Positions 21,291-31,825 of a stretch of DNA of 64,000 bases are shown in pieces. Source of the DNA: Eurosta solidaginis. Its lineage: Eukaryota; Arthropoda; Insecta; Diptera; Tephritidae. Each line of letters opens with the position of its first letter. The first letter of the stretch is position 1. Made by a program: the position numbers and the translations under genes. The notes beneath the pieces are model-generated. The model did no database searches and was not told the DNA's origin. It saw only the letters and a program-made list of their open reading frames with translations. The DNA is taken from contig NC_090319.1 of assembly GCF_040869045.1 (NCBI RefSeq), positions 239,375,832 to 239,439,831 of the forward strand. The letters run 5' to 3'.

Positions 21291-21974
21291 TGAATGCCAT
21301 AGATCATGATGGGCATTGAAATCGCCTAAGATAATGCGATTGTTGCCAGTGAGTAAGGCTCTGATATTAGGGGGGTATCCACTGGGGCAACAGGTGGCAG
21401 GAGGGATGTAGATGTTGATGATTTCTAGGTTTGCATCGCCTGACCGGACAGATAGGCCTTGACGTTCTAAGACATTGTCCCTGCGGTCGATGCCAGGATC
21501 AAATATATAATATTGCACAGAGTGGTGTATGATAAACGCGAGACCGCTTCCATTTCCGCTCTCGCGGTCTTTCCTGTGGACATTATACCCAGAACAGGTC
21601 TGCAATGCGGATCTTGCTGTGAGTTTAGTCTCTTGAATCGCAGCAATGCGGATGTTGTGCCGCTTCATGAAATCGACTATCTCCGTAATATTCCCAGTTA
21701 GTCCAATGCAGTTTAGCTGCAGAATTCTGAAGTGCATAAGGGGAGACGGCGCCACTCTGGGGGTAAGTAACGGGTGAATACTCCTGGGCTGTGGAAGGCG
21801 AGGGCGCAATTGCTGTTGTGGCCCTGGGACTGGGCGTCCTTGGGCAAGCATTGGGGTACCCGGATGATTTGGTTTGCGACCTGGCAACATGGCGCGATGA
21901 AACCCGTCGGAGGGTTGCCGTCGCGGAGACCAGAACATCTGGGAAAGTGGCACCACCCAAGGCAGGAGCTGCAT
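21290..21974 (-). pseudogene. LINE APE-type endonuclease, truncated by deletion
   Basis: Nicks the target DNA to prime reverse transcription. Residues from about 80: LQLNCIGLTGNITE, IAAIQETKL (the catalytic QETK), RKDRESGNGSGLAFII, IINIYIPP, and ILGDFNAHHDLW (the GDFNAH block). The domain then stops: the SDH-containing end seen in copies 2 and 3 is absent, the sequence jumping to the RT finger near 21290. Confidence 0.9.
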
Positions 21975-22084
21975 TGGGCGGATGTCGCAAACCTATATAT
22001 TCTGTGCTGACAGACGTTGCAAACGGAGGTAGGGACTAAGAGTCTGCTGGAAGGTAGTGGGGGGGGGGGGGGGCGCTTAGGCAT
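21713..22084 (-). pseudogene. LINE ORF1 continuation: zinc finger 2
   Basis: After a Pro-rich linker (PPPPPLPSS, encoded by a long G run at 22060-22074), a second module reads CNVCQHRIY...CSSCLGWCHFPRC...CC at residues 21-66. It is spaced like the first finger and probably arose by duplication. A frameshift near 21890 separates it from the endonuclease frame in this copy; the same gap occurs in copy 3, so ORF1 and ORF2 may be genuinely separate. Confidence 0.7.
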
Positions 22085-22379
22085 AGACTACGGGACGCCC
22101 TTGGGCGTGAACAGCAAGGAGCCACAAAAGATTGATAAAAGTTACGTGGACTTCGGGTTTTGGGATCAAGCCAGAACAACCTGTCCGATGCAACCATCCC
22201 TTGCACGAGACACACTGAACAGAGTATGACTGTCCTAAAAAGATTCTTTTCCGGCAGATGCAGCAAAACCATTTCTCAGGACCGGGGTCAGGAGACGGAC
22301 CCGGATTGGATTCGATGCCTTCCCCGAGTAAGAGAATATGGAGCAGTCCCGCTGCAAGGAGCTGCTGGGAGGATGACAA
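22077..22379 (-). pseudogene. LINE ORF1 start: 2A-like leader plus zinc finger 1
   Basis: The frame starts at a TTG preceded two codons upstream by a stop; ATG would result if one T were removed, so the original start was probably ATG. Residues 7-19 are hydrophobic (LLAAGLLHILLLG), followed by EGIESNPGP at 20-28, the consensus of 2A ribosome-skipping peptides (V/I-E-x-NPG-P). Known 2A leaders occur at the N-terminus of some LINE ORFs, where they are about this long. Next comes CCICRKRIFLG...CVSCKGWLHRTGC, a PHD/RING-like Cys/His module at residues 38-68. A frameshift then breaks the frame (the tail from IPKPEVHV is out of frame). Confidence 0.7.
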
Positions 22380-22503
22380 TTTGTGTTAGGGACGCAACAA
22401 ATTAAATGAAGTCACACTGAAATGACAGTCCTTGGTCGGGAAAAATCCCGAGTGGCTCCGGTACATAGAACCGACTGCCGTGGGAAGCGTTGCTTTAAGC
22501 TGT

Positions 22504-22773
22504 CGTTGCCAATTATGGCATGAAAGGATTTAAGGGTTGGTAGGATAAAGACTTTTAGCTTTATATCTCTGAGGCCAAAAAGTTTAAGTTCGGTATGATG
22601 TGATACACTTATTTTTCCTCCTACGGAGTTTGCAAAGAACACGCTGTCATTGGGCTTAGGGTTTGTAACTAACGCGGTCTGAATGTAATTTTTGTTTGAA
22701 CAAGTGTCAACAAGGAATTTAAGTATTCTGCCATCGCTTGTTTTACATTCGAAGTAAGGAAGCGATGAGGAAG
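22504..22773 (-). pseudogene. pol: Errantivirus pol, protease segment
   Basis: Follows gag directly in another frame. The retropepsin active-site block reads LVDTCSNKNYI, so the usual DTG is DTC; the second half is seen as LKSFHAIIGNDSLK. The coding sequence is cut by the LINE at 22489-22503 and resumes at 19493. A Gly-to-Cys change in the catalytic loop would be expected to inactivate it. Confidence 0.75.
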
Positions 22774-24240
22774 TTAATCTAAAAAATGAACGTCCGCATA
22801 TTCATTTTCGTCGTCTTGACGATACTGGTGCTCCTGTTGCTCGTAAGTGTTGTAATAGTCCTGCCATGATTGCTCCTCGCTCTCCGGATCATATGTGTTG
22901 GTGTCGCCGTCGTATTGGCCAGAGTTGGTTGTGGTGGAATCGAGGGTTGGGGAAATATGGTTTACACGTTGAACTTTGTTCGGGAAATTCCTAATATGTT
23001 GATGGGATTGCGTAGGCGGTGGCCGCTTCGACGTAGCATTGTTGTCGTTAGGTCTGTTGATGTAGTTAACATTTCTCGTTTTCGGCGACTGGTCTACTTC
23101 CATTGGTACCGGCGGCTTTGGTTGAGTTGGTCTTGGAGGTGGGTCATTGTTAAGAGTTCTACCAGGAGGTACACCTTGACCATAGTAGTACTGAGGATAG
23201 GGCTGTCGGTATATGTGTTGTTGGTATATGGGTTGTTGATATGAGGTATGCTGGAACTGTGGGGGGAACTGTATCATGGGAGGGGTTGGTTGAGGTATGT
23301 GGACGAGCTGTGGGTAGAATGGATGATTTGCGTGTTGGAACTACCTTGCGGGAATAGTAGGTTTTTGGTGGGTGTTGAATGGGGTTGAAGGTGAACTCAA
23401 TATTTTCGGAAAGCTATATTGGTTGTTAGCATGTATGTACCTAAAGTTTTGGTTTTCTAATTTAGTGCATAAATGTAATGCTTCAGGTAAGTCGGCAGGT
23501 TCTTTCATACCGAGGAGCCTGGAGAAGTCGCCTGATAATCCTCTTGCGAAGGTATCTAGTGCTTTATCGCGATATGTATTGGTGAATACACGCATGGCTT
23601 CGTCGTTAATTTCCATACAGGAAATTTTATTGAGGATGAGAGATAAGTGCTTGTACACTTCTGCGTATAACTCCTGTACCGACTTCCGTCCTTGTATGAG
23701 ACAGGTCAATTGGTACTCGAGGGTGCTGAGATCCCTCTTGTCAGCGTAGTGCGTTGTAAGGCAATGCGATTTTGCCTTCCAATTGAGCGGGGTGTTATAT
23801 GCCTCGAGCGCGGCATCTGCACCACCGACAATTTTGTTCCTGATAATGTTTAGGATACTGAGATACTTTTGAGTACCTACACTGGGTTCGTAAACCTTTA
23901 GTACCCTTTCCACGCTCTTTTTCTAACCACTGAACTCAGTAGGGTTTCCACTGAACTCTCTTAGGGAACGGACGACGTCAGGGATCTTGTCCATGTCGGA
24001 AATACTATTTCTGAACCTATCCTCAATTGTCTGATCAGTTAGCAAAGGGGGTTGAGCTCTAATTCTAGTCAGGACTGAAGCGTCGGTCTGAAGGATTTCG
24101 GCTAGGGTGCTTCTTACAACTTCCCTAAATTCCTCGGTCGTTGTTACGATTTGGGGAGGGGTTAGGTTTACAGGTGCTTTTGAGGCAGCAGTTGCTCCTG
24201 TATTTAGGAGTGGAGGCCTAAGTATATTATTCTGAGCCAT
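22774..24240 (-). pseudogene. gag: Errantivirus gag, two in-frame stops
   Basis: Structural polyprotein, about 489 codons from the ATG at 24240. An upstream TTG extension exists but the ATG is the sensible start. The frame is continuous apart from stops near 23924 and 23341. Residues 95-110 contain VRSLREFSGNP, a common errantivirus gag block; the middle has HYADKRDLSTLEYQL and LDTFARGLSGDF, and the C-terminal third is a Gln/Tyr/Pro-rich low-complexity tail without a CCHC knuckle, as usual for this group. Pol is expected in an overlapping frame downstream. The gag would be silent or truncated at about residue 105 as it stands. Confidence 0.85.
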
Positions 24241-24503
24241 TTTTCTCATTCGCTTACTGACCTCACAAGTTAGTAAAAACAAAAATTGTTTAACGATAGC
24301 AGTTCACTTTCACTTTCACTTCGCTTAACTTAGTTCTATCTTTATTGATTCACTTATGTATTACTCTAATTTAATTATTTCTTACATTAGTCCCACGGCG
24401 TAGAGGGTTTTTGGTCCTTTTTGCATCTTTTCTTGATAGTTATAGAAATTATCTGCTACTCTGGTTCCCTCGATGCGCACTCTGCGTGGGTGCTTGGCTT
24501 TCT

Positions 24504-25045
24504 TTGTGGGCTTAAAACTTAAAAAAACTATTTTTTTTGCCGGCTTATGCCGGTGTTTTGCACTTTATTGGTTTTACACGAGCAAAATACAACTGAACCT
24601 AAAACTATATTAGTATGGCTTTTATTAATTCTTAGCGATGGCTCAGTTGCAGCGGCGTCGCATCGTTGTTGGTATTTTCATATGTTGCAGTGATACCGTA
24701 TCACTGCCAATGTTCCCATCCGCTGGTGACGCGCGGTTGGCGTTTGTTGGATGCTCGTATAGAAAGTTGAAGCTAAGGTATACGCGGTACTGGCAGTGCG
24801 AACTATGTTTCCACGGAGCGGTAGTGAGGCATCAGCATTTATTCCGTATGCATGCGCGTTTTGTAACTGGAGTGAAGAATGCAGGTGGCTTATGTTGTTG
24901 ATATCGTATCACCAGTAATGTTCCCAATATGTGAATATGCTAGTCAGCGTTTATCGCATACACGTGTGCTGCGATGCGACTAGAGAATGCAGGCAACCTA
25001 CTATGTGAATATTTGTGAAGTTTGAATGTGGGTGGTGTTAACTTT
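24504..25045 (-). repeat. 5' LTR of errantivirus-type element
   Basis: Matches 13588-14130 closely, with small indels (for example an extra TTGTTGGA-like block near 24745). Coding-strand start is AGTTAACACCACCC. The inner edge is uncertain by about 15 bp: the two LTRs agree only from TGTGGG inward, so the outermost bases at 13588-13600 have no partner here. Confidence 0.85.
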
Positions 25046-25051
25046 TATATA

Positions 25052-25292
25052 GATATTGAAAACGATAAGTAATAATAATACTAAAAGCTAGAAAATAATA
25101 AATCTAGGGCTTTTATCAGAAAAATAAATAAAAGCGTTGAGCGCATGCAATTTTTAAAAACATGAGGCATAGCATAACCTAATTAAGGTTCAGTTGGGTT
25201 TACTTATGCATATATGAAAATATCAATTATAAAGATACGTGCGGTTGACTATCAATAGAAATTTGACGCGACCCACGCTTTTATTTATTTTT
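25052..25292. mobile_element. Foldback/MITE-like palindrome, relative of 39.3-39.7 kb
   Basis: Begins with AAGTAATAATAATACTAAAAGCTAG, identical to a block of the palindrome at 39.33 kb, and contains the inverted pair ATCAGAAAAATAAATAAAAGCG / CGCTTTTATTTATTTTTCTGAT. Its central segment (CATAGCATAAC ... GACGCGACCCACG) is in inverted orientation compared with the 39.4-kb copy. The right outer arm is missing; a LINE fragment follows at once. Confidence 0.7.
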
Positions 25293-25575
25293 CTGATCAA
25301 CTCGTACCGGCATGCTTCTACTGGATCTTCTGAATCATCTCCTGATGGGAAATGTGTATCGAAAATCATGTCAAGGGACTCCTCATTATTACGTGACATT
25401 TCCCCGTTCTCTGTTTTTTTTTATTAGCCCCTGGACTATGTTTCCTTTTGCTCTATGTCCGCACAGAAATTTGTCCATGAGATTCTCTTCGCTCTGGAAA
25501 TTTCACGCTTGTAGATCCTCAATAGATCCCTATACTCGTCCTGGCACGCTTCTCTTTCCATGGTCTTTGCTAGTT
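25293..25575 (-). pseudogene. R1/jockey-like LINE fragment (endonuclease-RT linker)
   Basis: Minus-strand translation gives NNEESLDMIFDTHFPSGDD at 25300-25390 and, upstream, a WKFHEE/ACRDEYR-like linker that matches the LINE at 41.54-41.86 kb. Truncated on both sides; one frameshift. Confidence 0.7.
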
Positions 25576-26084
25576 TAAACATCTAATACCTCGGCGACCG
25601 AGCTTTGCTCGGCAATCATCGAGTATGCCGCATAACATATTTTGTTCTACATGTCATCATTAATCAAACTCTACTTTTTTATATGTAAATTGGTTTCAAA
25701 AACATATCAAACACTAACCACAAAATGAACTGGAATGAACAATTTGAAATGGGTAACTCCAGCCTATAGTATAAGGGATTGTTATGACAGTTAGTGAAAT
25801 CGAGAACTAAGTTATTTCGGTGGAGTACCTTCATGCGTCCAATTATTAATTTCAAAAATTTTTTTAGTTATACACTATGAAATTCTCACAATTTTATTAC
25901 ATTCCAAAAAATTGTAAATTTCACGAATGACAACTATCAGTTAGTTTAATTAAATGTCTACTTACTTTCTTAAGCGCCATCTGTTGGTAAGTAGTTAAAT
26001 GGTTAGATGTCGTTTTCAAATGGAACATATGCCTCTAGTGTTCAACGGTAGCAAATTGCCAAGGTGAGATATCTTTTTGCTATG
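25576..26084. other. No gene seen; short GC-rich hairpin at 25589-25612
   Basis: Contains CTCGGCGACCGAGCTTTGCTCGG, which can fold (CCGAGC/GCTCGG) and recalls the GC-rich heads of other non-coding repeats here. The remainder is AT-rich with nothing recognisable, up to the 5-bp target duplication GTGAG at 26085-26089. Confidence 0.4.
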
Positions 26085-26089
26085 GTGAG

Positions 26090-26288
26090 TGTAGAGTTCT
26101 TATTATTTTTATTTAACTTTGTATTTTAGTTACTTTGAACTTTGTAATTTTTAAATGTATTATCAATATTTTAAGTTTCAATGTTGATTTTTGAATTATC
26201 ATAAATTTTCATTATGAAAAGAAATTTGTAAAACAAAAAGTTAAAAAGGTCAAAATAAAGCATAAATTTAATTTATTTATAACCTACA
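26090..26288 (+). repeat. 5' LTR
   Basis: TGTAGAG...AACCTACA, 199 bp. Short AT-rich LTR with AATAAAG polyadenylation-like signal near its end. TGGCGATCCCTGCC, two bases downstream (26291-26304), is the likely primer-binding site. Confidence 0.95.
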
Positions 26289-27664
26289 ATTGGCGATCCC
26301 TGCCTATTAAAAAAATTGTGTTGTGTGCAACTTAAAAGGCAAAAATAAGAGCACTTAAAATTAGCTCAATTAGAGAAGCAACGTGAATGCGAAGAGAAAC
26401 GCAAGGCCCTAACATCAATGTTAATTTCGACAAGACAAAACATCTTAGCGATGCACAAACTCAACAACAATAATGGCGCTTAATATATTTAGTTTATAAG
26501 ATTGTCGGTAAAAATAATAAGAAAATCAAGCGAATACAATGCGCTTACGCAGTGAAGTGCAAAAGGAAGCTGTGAAATGAATAGAATATAAAGAAATTGA
26601 ATGCATTTACAATAAGAAATTAATAAAGGCACATATCTTTAAGGGGTGTAGAAAAGTGCAGTTTAAAAAGAACATACGAGTTTTAAAAGCTTGCTTTATC
26701 GATAGAAAACTTATTACAAAAAAAATTCTCAAGTGCACAAGTTCTTAAAAAGTTAATAGCACCCAAAGTCAATTGTGTGAGTGGGCGTCCCTTTCTAGAT
26801 AAACAATAGCTAATAGCAAAGCACACCAACAAAAGTGTTGATAGTCTGCGAAACGTAGCATACTCTGCGCATCTCCAATCTCGCCAACCACAAGCTATTT
26901 GGCGTACCTTTCTCCAATAGCGACCTCAATTTAGCGGCGATTTGTCGAAAGCAAATCAGTTCAAAAACCCTAAATGTTTAAGATCGTCATAGAACATCGA
27001 AGGAGGCACGGAAACTTAAAGAAGCAGTGATTACATGAATTTTATTACCAATGCTTCATGAGCACAAACTAATTAAAAATTCAAGACTAGCGAAACGTGC
27101 ATGCGGCAACAGCGGCACTTTTGGGCTAAACCACAAATGTACAGTAACAGCAATAACGAGCTAATCAAAAACTACTATCAAATTTGAAATCCTTTGGTAT
27201 ACAATTTATGAACGTATACTATACATATTTGTTTGGAACCACATTTAAGCGGCGTCTATAATAGTTCTTATCCATATTACACCCATCTACCCCTTCATCA
27301 AAGCCATTGCATAAACATAGCTGTCACATTTGACTTCAACGATTGAGCAGCAAAACAATCAAAAGCCATTGCATAAACATCAGTTGCAGCAGCAGAAACA
27401 ATAATATCCGTATCAAGTATTTTTTTAACAACGACGTCATTTTCCTGCATTGTAACAATAATTTTGGTGAGGAGTCATATCTATTTTGTTTTTGTGTATG
27501 AATATATTTAATATATGTAAGTATACTGATATATAGATATATTTTAAATTTATTGTAAACTCTCTCTTTAAGTTATTTATTTAATACATTTTTCGAAATT
27601 CATAACATAATTACTGGTTTCTTTTACGTTTTGTTTGTGAACTCTCTTTTTCAAATTTTTCAAC
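26289..27664 (+). other. Untranslated leader of the 26-32 kb element
   Basis: 1.38 kb between LTR and gag ATG without a long ORF. It is unusually long for a gypsy element of this size and contains two direct AAAGCCATTGCATAAACAT repeats near 27300 and 27361. It may hold packaging and translation signals; nothing specific is visible. Confidence 0.5.
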
Positions 27665-28580
27665 ATGTTTCGTTCACCACAACAGAATACACAAACATCT
27701 ACACTTTCTAGTAAACTAAATGATTCATTTATAAATATACCAAATGACATTTTACAAGAAAATATTACAAATCCGTATGATATTTACAATCAAAACGAAA
27801 TTTCACAGTTTTGGACTAGTTGTCCAGAAGCGTGGTTTATACATGCTGAAACACAATTTAGCACCAAAAATATAACCCAAGAGAATACCAAATACGAACA
27901 CATTATAACAGCACTTCCACAAGAAGTAATAGTAACAATTTTAGATTTTATCCAAAATCCTCCCCTTACTAACAAGTTTAGTGAACTTAAAAAAGTTTTG
28001 ATAAAAAGACATTCGCTTAGTGAAAATTCAAAGCTAGACAAAATTTTAAGTGATTCAGAAATGGGTGATCGAAAGCCCTCTGAGTTTTATCGGTCATTAA
28101 TTTTGTTAGCGGGTTCAAATTTTAGTGAAAATATTTTAAAGAGAATTTGGTTGAGAAAACTTCCCAAAAATTTAAATGTCATTTTGGCTAGCTCAAGTTG
28201 TGATAATATTAACGAATTAACAAAATTAGCAGATAATATTTGGGAAGTGATAAAAAAAATTAAGTATTTTCGGTTAATACAATTTCAGATACAAAAGTTC
28301 AAAATTCGGATTTTGAAAATTTAGTTAAAACCACTTCTTTAATGTGTGAAATTTTTCAGAAACTTTCTTTGGAGTTAGCAGAAATTAAAACAGCAGTGTA
28401 TCGGAATCAATCTAGGTCGCGTTCTAATTCTAGGAATAATTATAGAAATTTTTTAGGCATCGTTCTAACTCGCGTAGTAATCCAAATTGGTTGTGTAGAT
28501 TTCACTACAAATTTAGAAATAATGCTAGAAGTTGTGAACAACCTTGTTCTTATAACAAAAAACAAGGATTCAACAAACTA
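27665..28580 (+). pseudogene. gag: gag of the 26-32 kb element
   Basis: ATG at 27665. Residues 45-60 (EISQFWTSCPEAWFIHAETQF) and 70-145 (HIITALPQEVIVTILDFI, PSEFYRSLILLAG) match the gag type with a DUF7041-like N-terminal domain found in many insect gypsy elements. A frameshift near 28262 ends the first frame; the rest continues as SRSRSNSRNN and the Cys/His motif CRFHYKF-N-ARSCEQPC at 28491-28550, which in related elements is the nucleic-acid-binding end of gag. Pol follows in the same region without a clear stop. Confidence 0.85.
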
Positions 28581-29228
28581 AATTCTTCCGTTGTTGCATC
28601 GACGAACAACGGAAATTTAGAATTTTCGACGCGTCGCTTATTTATTTTTGGCAGAGAAAACAAACATAATTTTTTAATTGATAGTGGAGCAGAAATTTCG
28701 GTATTACCCGCGTCTAAATATCCTCATACGAAACGTTCAGACATAATTCTCACTGCAGCTAATGGCTCAACAATTGCCACTTACGGGAAAAGGCTTTTAA
28801 ACGTAAATTTGGGTTTAAGACGTGAATTTCCCTTTACATTTTTGATTGCGGATATAGCCAAGCCAATAATTGGCGCTGATTTTCTTTGTAAATATGGTCT
28901 TCTTATTGACATTAAACATAAACGTTTAGTAGATCCATTAACCAATCTCTCAGTTAATGCACTATCCTACTTTTGTGATATTCCATTACCTAAAGTATTT
29001 GGGTTTGACAATAAATTTAAAAAATTATTAAAAGAGTTTCCGTCACTTATTTCAGAACCAGATTATACCAAACCTGTTAAACATACAACAATACGTCGAC
29101 TTGTAACAGAAGGTAGTCTTCCATTTTCTAAGCCCAGGCGCTTAGATCCGGTAAAATACAAAGTCGCGAAAACGGAGTTTGATTTTTTAGTTAAACAGGC
29201 ATTTGTCGGCCTTCAAATTCTTCAGTAG
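28560..29228 (+). pseudogene. pol: pol: protease and RT fingers
   Basis: Retropepsin with active site LIDSGAEISVLP near 28675 and the second block PIIGADFLCKYGL near 28870, continuing into the pre-RT region (LVTEGSLPFSKPRRLDPVKY). DSG replaces the more common DTG, a normal variant. The frame ends after a frameshift near 29205; the next frame starts with [13 protein letters not shown]. Confidence 0.9.
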
Positions 29229-29229
29229 C

Positions 29230-31123
29230 ATCACCACTTCACCTTTTACCTAAAAAAGAGTTGAATGATTGGCGTCCATGTGGTGATTTTAGAAGATTAA
29301 ATATTGTAACTGTTCCCGATCGTTATCCGTTACCTCACATTCAAGATTTTAATATGAACCTTCATAATAAAAATATATTTTCAAAATTAGATTTAGTTAG
29401 GGCATATCACCAAATTCCTATGGCTGAAGAAGATATTTATAAAACTGCTATTACAACTCCTTTCGGTATGTTTGAATTCATGAGAATGCCTTTCGGACTT
29501 AGAAATTCTGCACAAACCTTTCAAAGATTCATAAATGAGGTAGTAAGTGACTTAGATTTTGTATATGCTTACATCGACGACTTACTTATTGCAAGTAAAG
29601 GCGAAGAACAACATTTAAAAGATTTATGTATCCTTTTCCAATGCCCTACAGAGTACGGTTTAAACATTAAACCAAGTAAATGTACTTTTGGTGTGACAAA
29701 TATAGATTTTTTAGGACATAACAATGGAACAGGTATTCGACCTTCCGATGAAAAGGTATCAGCTATTCGCAATTTCGAACGTCCAAAATCAGTTAAGCAG
29801 GCACAGAAATTTATTGGTATGGTAAATTATTATCATAGATACATTCCAAAACTAGCAGAATTTACAAACAAAATTTATGATCTAATTAACAAAGTAAATA
29901 AGAAACGTGACAAAACTTTGGTATGGGACGAGAATTCGAATGAAGCTTTTAAATGCATTAAAGATAAATTTGCATCTACGATATTGTTAAATCATTTTAA
30001 CAAAGATGCTAAATTATCTTTAACAGTAGATGCATCTAACACAGCAATTGGGGGCGTTGTACAACAAAATTACAATAACAAAATTGAACCTTTTGCATTC
30101 TTTTCTAAAATACTTTCTCCAATTGAAATTAAATATAGTGCTTTTGGTAGGGAGTTATTGGCAATTTACTTAAATATAAAACATTTTAAATATCTTTTGG
30201 AAGGACGACAATTTACAGTTTATACGGACCATAAACCTTTGACTACAGCTTTAAATTCAAAAACAGAACGAAGTCCTAGACAAATGAGACACTTGGAATT
30301 TATAGCGCAATTTACTGATAACATACAATACATTAAAGGAGAATCCAATGTTGAGGCTTTTGAGGTTAATGCAATATATAATACAGAACTGAATTTTAAA
30401 ATTTTACAAACTGAACCACAAAAAGATGATGACTTAAATCAACTTGTATCTGATTCTCAACATCTAAATTTAAAACCAATTAGTATTCCCATTTTAAATT
30501 TTAATATTTGGAGTGAAATTTCAAGAGAAACTCCTAGACCATTTGTACCGAGTAATTTGCGAAAGACAATATTTGATATTTTACATGGAATAGCACATCC
30601 GGGTACAAGAGCCACACGACGGCTCATAGTTAACAAATATTATTGGCCTAATATGAATAAGGATATTAATATTTGGTCAAAAGAGTGTCTTAATTGTCAA
30701 AAGTCTAAAGTTTATCGTCATACAAAATCCCCTGTTGTCAAAATTCAAATTCCCAAGAATAAATTTGAACACATCCATTTAGATAGAGTTGGACCATTAC
30801 CTATTTCAAAAGGACATCGCTATATTTTAACGATTATTGAAAGATTTACCCGTTGGCCTGAGGCATATGCATTAAAAGATATTTCAGCAACTACAATTGC
30901 AAATAAGTTTTTTAGAGAATATATTTCTCGGTTTGGAGTTCCGTTAAAGATAACAACTGATAGTAGCCAATTTACATCGAAATTGTTTTCAGAGTTAACT
31001 AAATTACTTGGTAGTCACCAAATTACAACATCCGCATATCACCCTCAAGGAAAAGGTATGGTTGAAAGGTTTCATAGACAATTAAAGACTACTATAATAG
31101 CTAGAGAGGACACAAATAATTAG
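29230..31123 (+). pseudogene. pol: pol: RT, RNase H, integrase core
   Basis: One open frame of about 625 codons. [41 protein letters not shown], and the catalytic [11 protein letters not shown]. RNase [14 protein letters not shown] (D), [10 protein letters not shown] (E), YTDHKPLT (D). Integrase: [13 protein letters not shown] and CLNCQKSK (HHCC), then HLDRVGP (D), ITTDSSQ (D) and [10 protein letters not shown] (E), so all three acids are present. The usual HPG/RD variants apart, the only obvious damage is the upstream frameshift and a TAG at 31121 that separates it from the integrase tail. Confidence 0.93.
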
Positions 31124-31615
31124 TATGACGAGTTACCTGTCATATTACTTGGTTTGCGATCTATTTACAAAGAAGATATTTCGGCTACACCAGCGGAAAT
31201 GGTTTTCGGTCAGAATTTACGTTTGCCAGGGGAACTTGTTGTGCCATCAGCTAAAAATTTCTCATCAACTGAAGTTTTAAGTAATTTACGTGAACATTTT
31301 CGAAATGTTAGATCAAATTTAAGTCATCATAAAGATGCTGATACTAGAATTTATGTTCCAAAAGATCTTCAAACTTGTAAATTTGCATTTGTTCGAGTCA
31401 TTAATAAACATTCATTACAACAACCATATGAAGGACCTTACAAAATTGTGGAAAAACACCAAAAATGTTTTAAACTTGAAATAGATAATAATATTAAAAC
31501 TATTCCTATTGATAGATTAAAACCTGCAATAATTGAAACAACAGACACAAACAACACCAAGAATTTACATAAGAAGAGAGTTACATTCAATTTGTTTAAT
31601 GATAAATTTTCTTGA
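31124..31615 (+). pseudogene. pol: pol: integrase C-terminal region
   Basis: Same frame as the preceding segment after the TAG. ATPAEMVFGQNLRLPGEL, then a GPY/F-type module (YEGPYKIVEKHQKCFKLEID, PIDRLKPAI), ending at TGA 31615, eleven bases before the 3' LTR. Confidence 0.9.
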
Positions 31616-31623
31616 AGGGGGAG
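31614..31623 (+). other. Polypurine tract
   Basis: GAAGGGGGAG just upstream of the 3' LTR; overlaps the stop codon of pol. Confidence 0.8.
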
Positions 31624-31626
31624 TAA

Positions 31627-31825
31627 TGTAGGGTTCTTATTATTTTTATTTAACTTTGTATTTTAGTTACATTGAACTTTGTAATTTTTAAATGTATTAT
31701 CAATATTTTAAGTTTCAATGTTGATTTTTGAATTATCGTAAATTTTCATTATGAAAAGAAATTTGTAAAACAAAAAGTTAAAAAGGTCAAAATAAAGCAT
31801 AAATTTAATTTATTTATAACCTACA
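31627..31825 (+). repeat. 3' LTR
   Basis: TGTAGGG...AACCTACA; three substitutions against 26090-26288. Followed by the target duplication GTGAG. Confidence 0.95.

Larger units (their letters stand above)
19494..22488 (-). mobile_element. (CAA)n-tailed LINE, copy 1, with 15-bp TSD and internal deletion
   Basis: A non-LTR element inserted in the errantivirus pol. The 15-bp sequence GTTGCTTTAAGCTGT is present at 19479-19493 and 22489-22503. The coding-strand 3' end is ...GAAGCATTCCTACAACAACAACAAC; the 5' end is CGCTTCCCACGGCAGTCGG. Both ends agree with copy 3 at 52.9-56.8 kb, so this copy reaches the family's 5' end. It encodes a 2A-like leader, two zinc-finger modules, an APE-type endonuclease and an RT. 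About 0.84 kb between endonuclease and RT are deleted, and several frameshifts are present. Clade not determined (jockey-superfamily or LOA-like). Confidence 0.92.
13588..25045 (-). mobile_element. Errantivirus-type LTR element with gag, pol and env, multiply interrupted
   Basis: An env-bearing Ty3/gypsy element (insect errantivirus group) on the minus strand. About 540-bp LTRs lie at 24504-25045 and 13588-14130; gag, protease, RT, RNase H, integrase and env follow in order. Termini resemble AGTTAAC...GTTAC(T), typical of the group. TATATA stands at both outer ends (13582-13587 and 25046-25051), fitting the known preference of errantiviruses for TATA targets. The interior carries two later insertions (hAT-like MITE with an SINE inside; a LINE), two stops in gag, frameshifts in pol and env, and a deletion in the integrase core. 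It is a defective provirus. Confidence 0.9.
26090..31825 (+). mobile_element. Ty3/gypsy element with 199-bp LTRs, nearly complete (CsRn1/Kabuki-like?)
   Basis: 5.7-kb element with 199-bp LTRs (26090-26288 and 31627-31825) that differ at three positions by my count, and a perfect 5-bp duplication GTGAG (26085-26089 and 31826-31830). All parts are present: primer-binding site, gag, protease, RT, RNase H, integrase, polypurine tract. A long 1.38-kb leader precedes gag. The gag motif CRFHYKF...C..PC in place of a CCHC knuckle and protease DSGAEISVLP fit the CsRn1/Kabuki clade; this is inference. A few frameshifts and one stop inactivate it. It is the least decayed element in the window. Confidence 0.95.
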
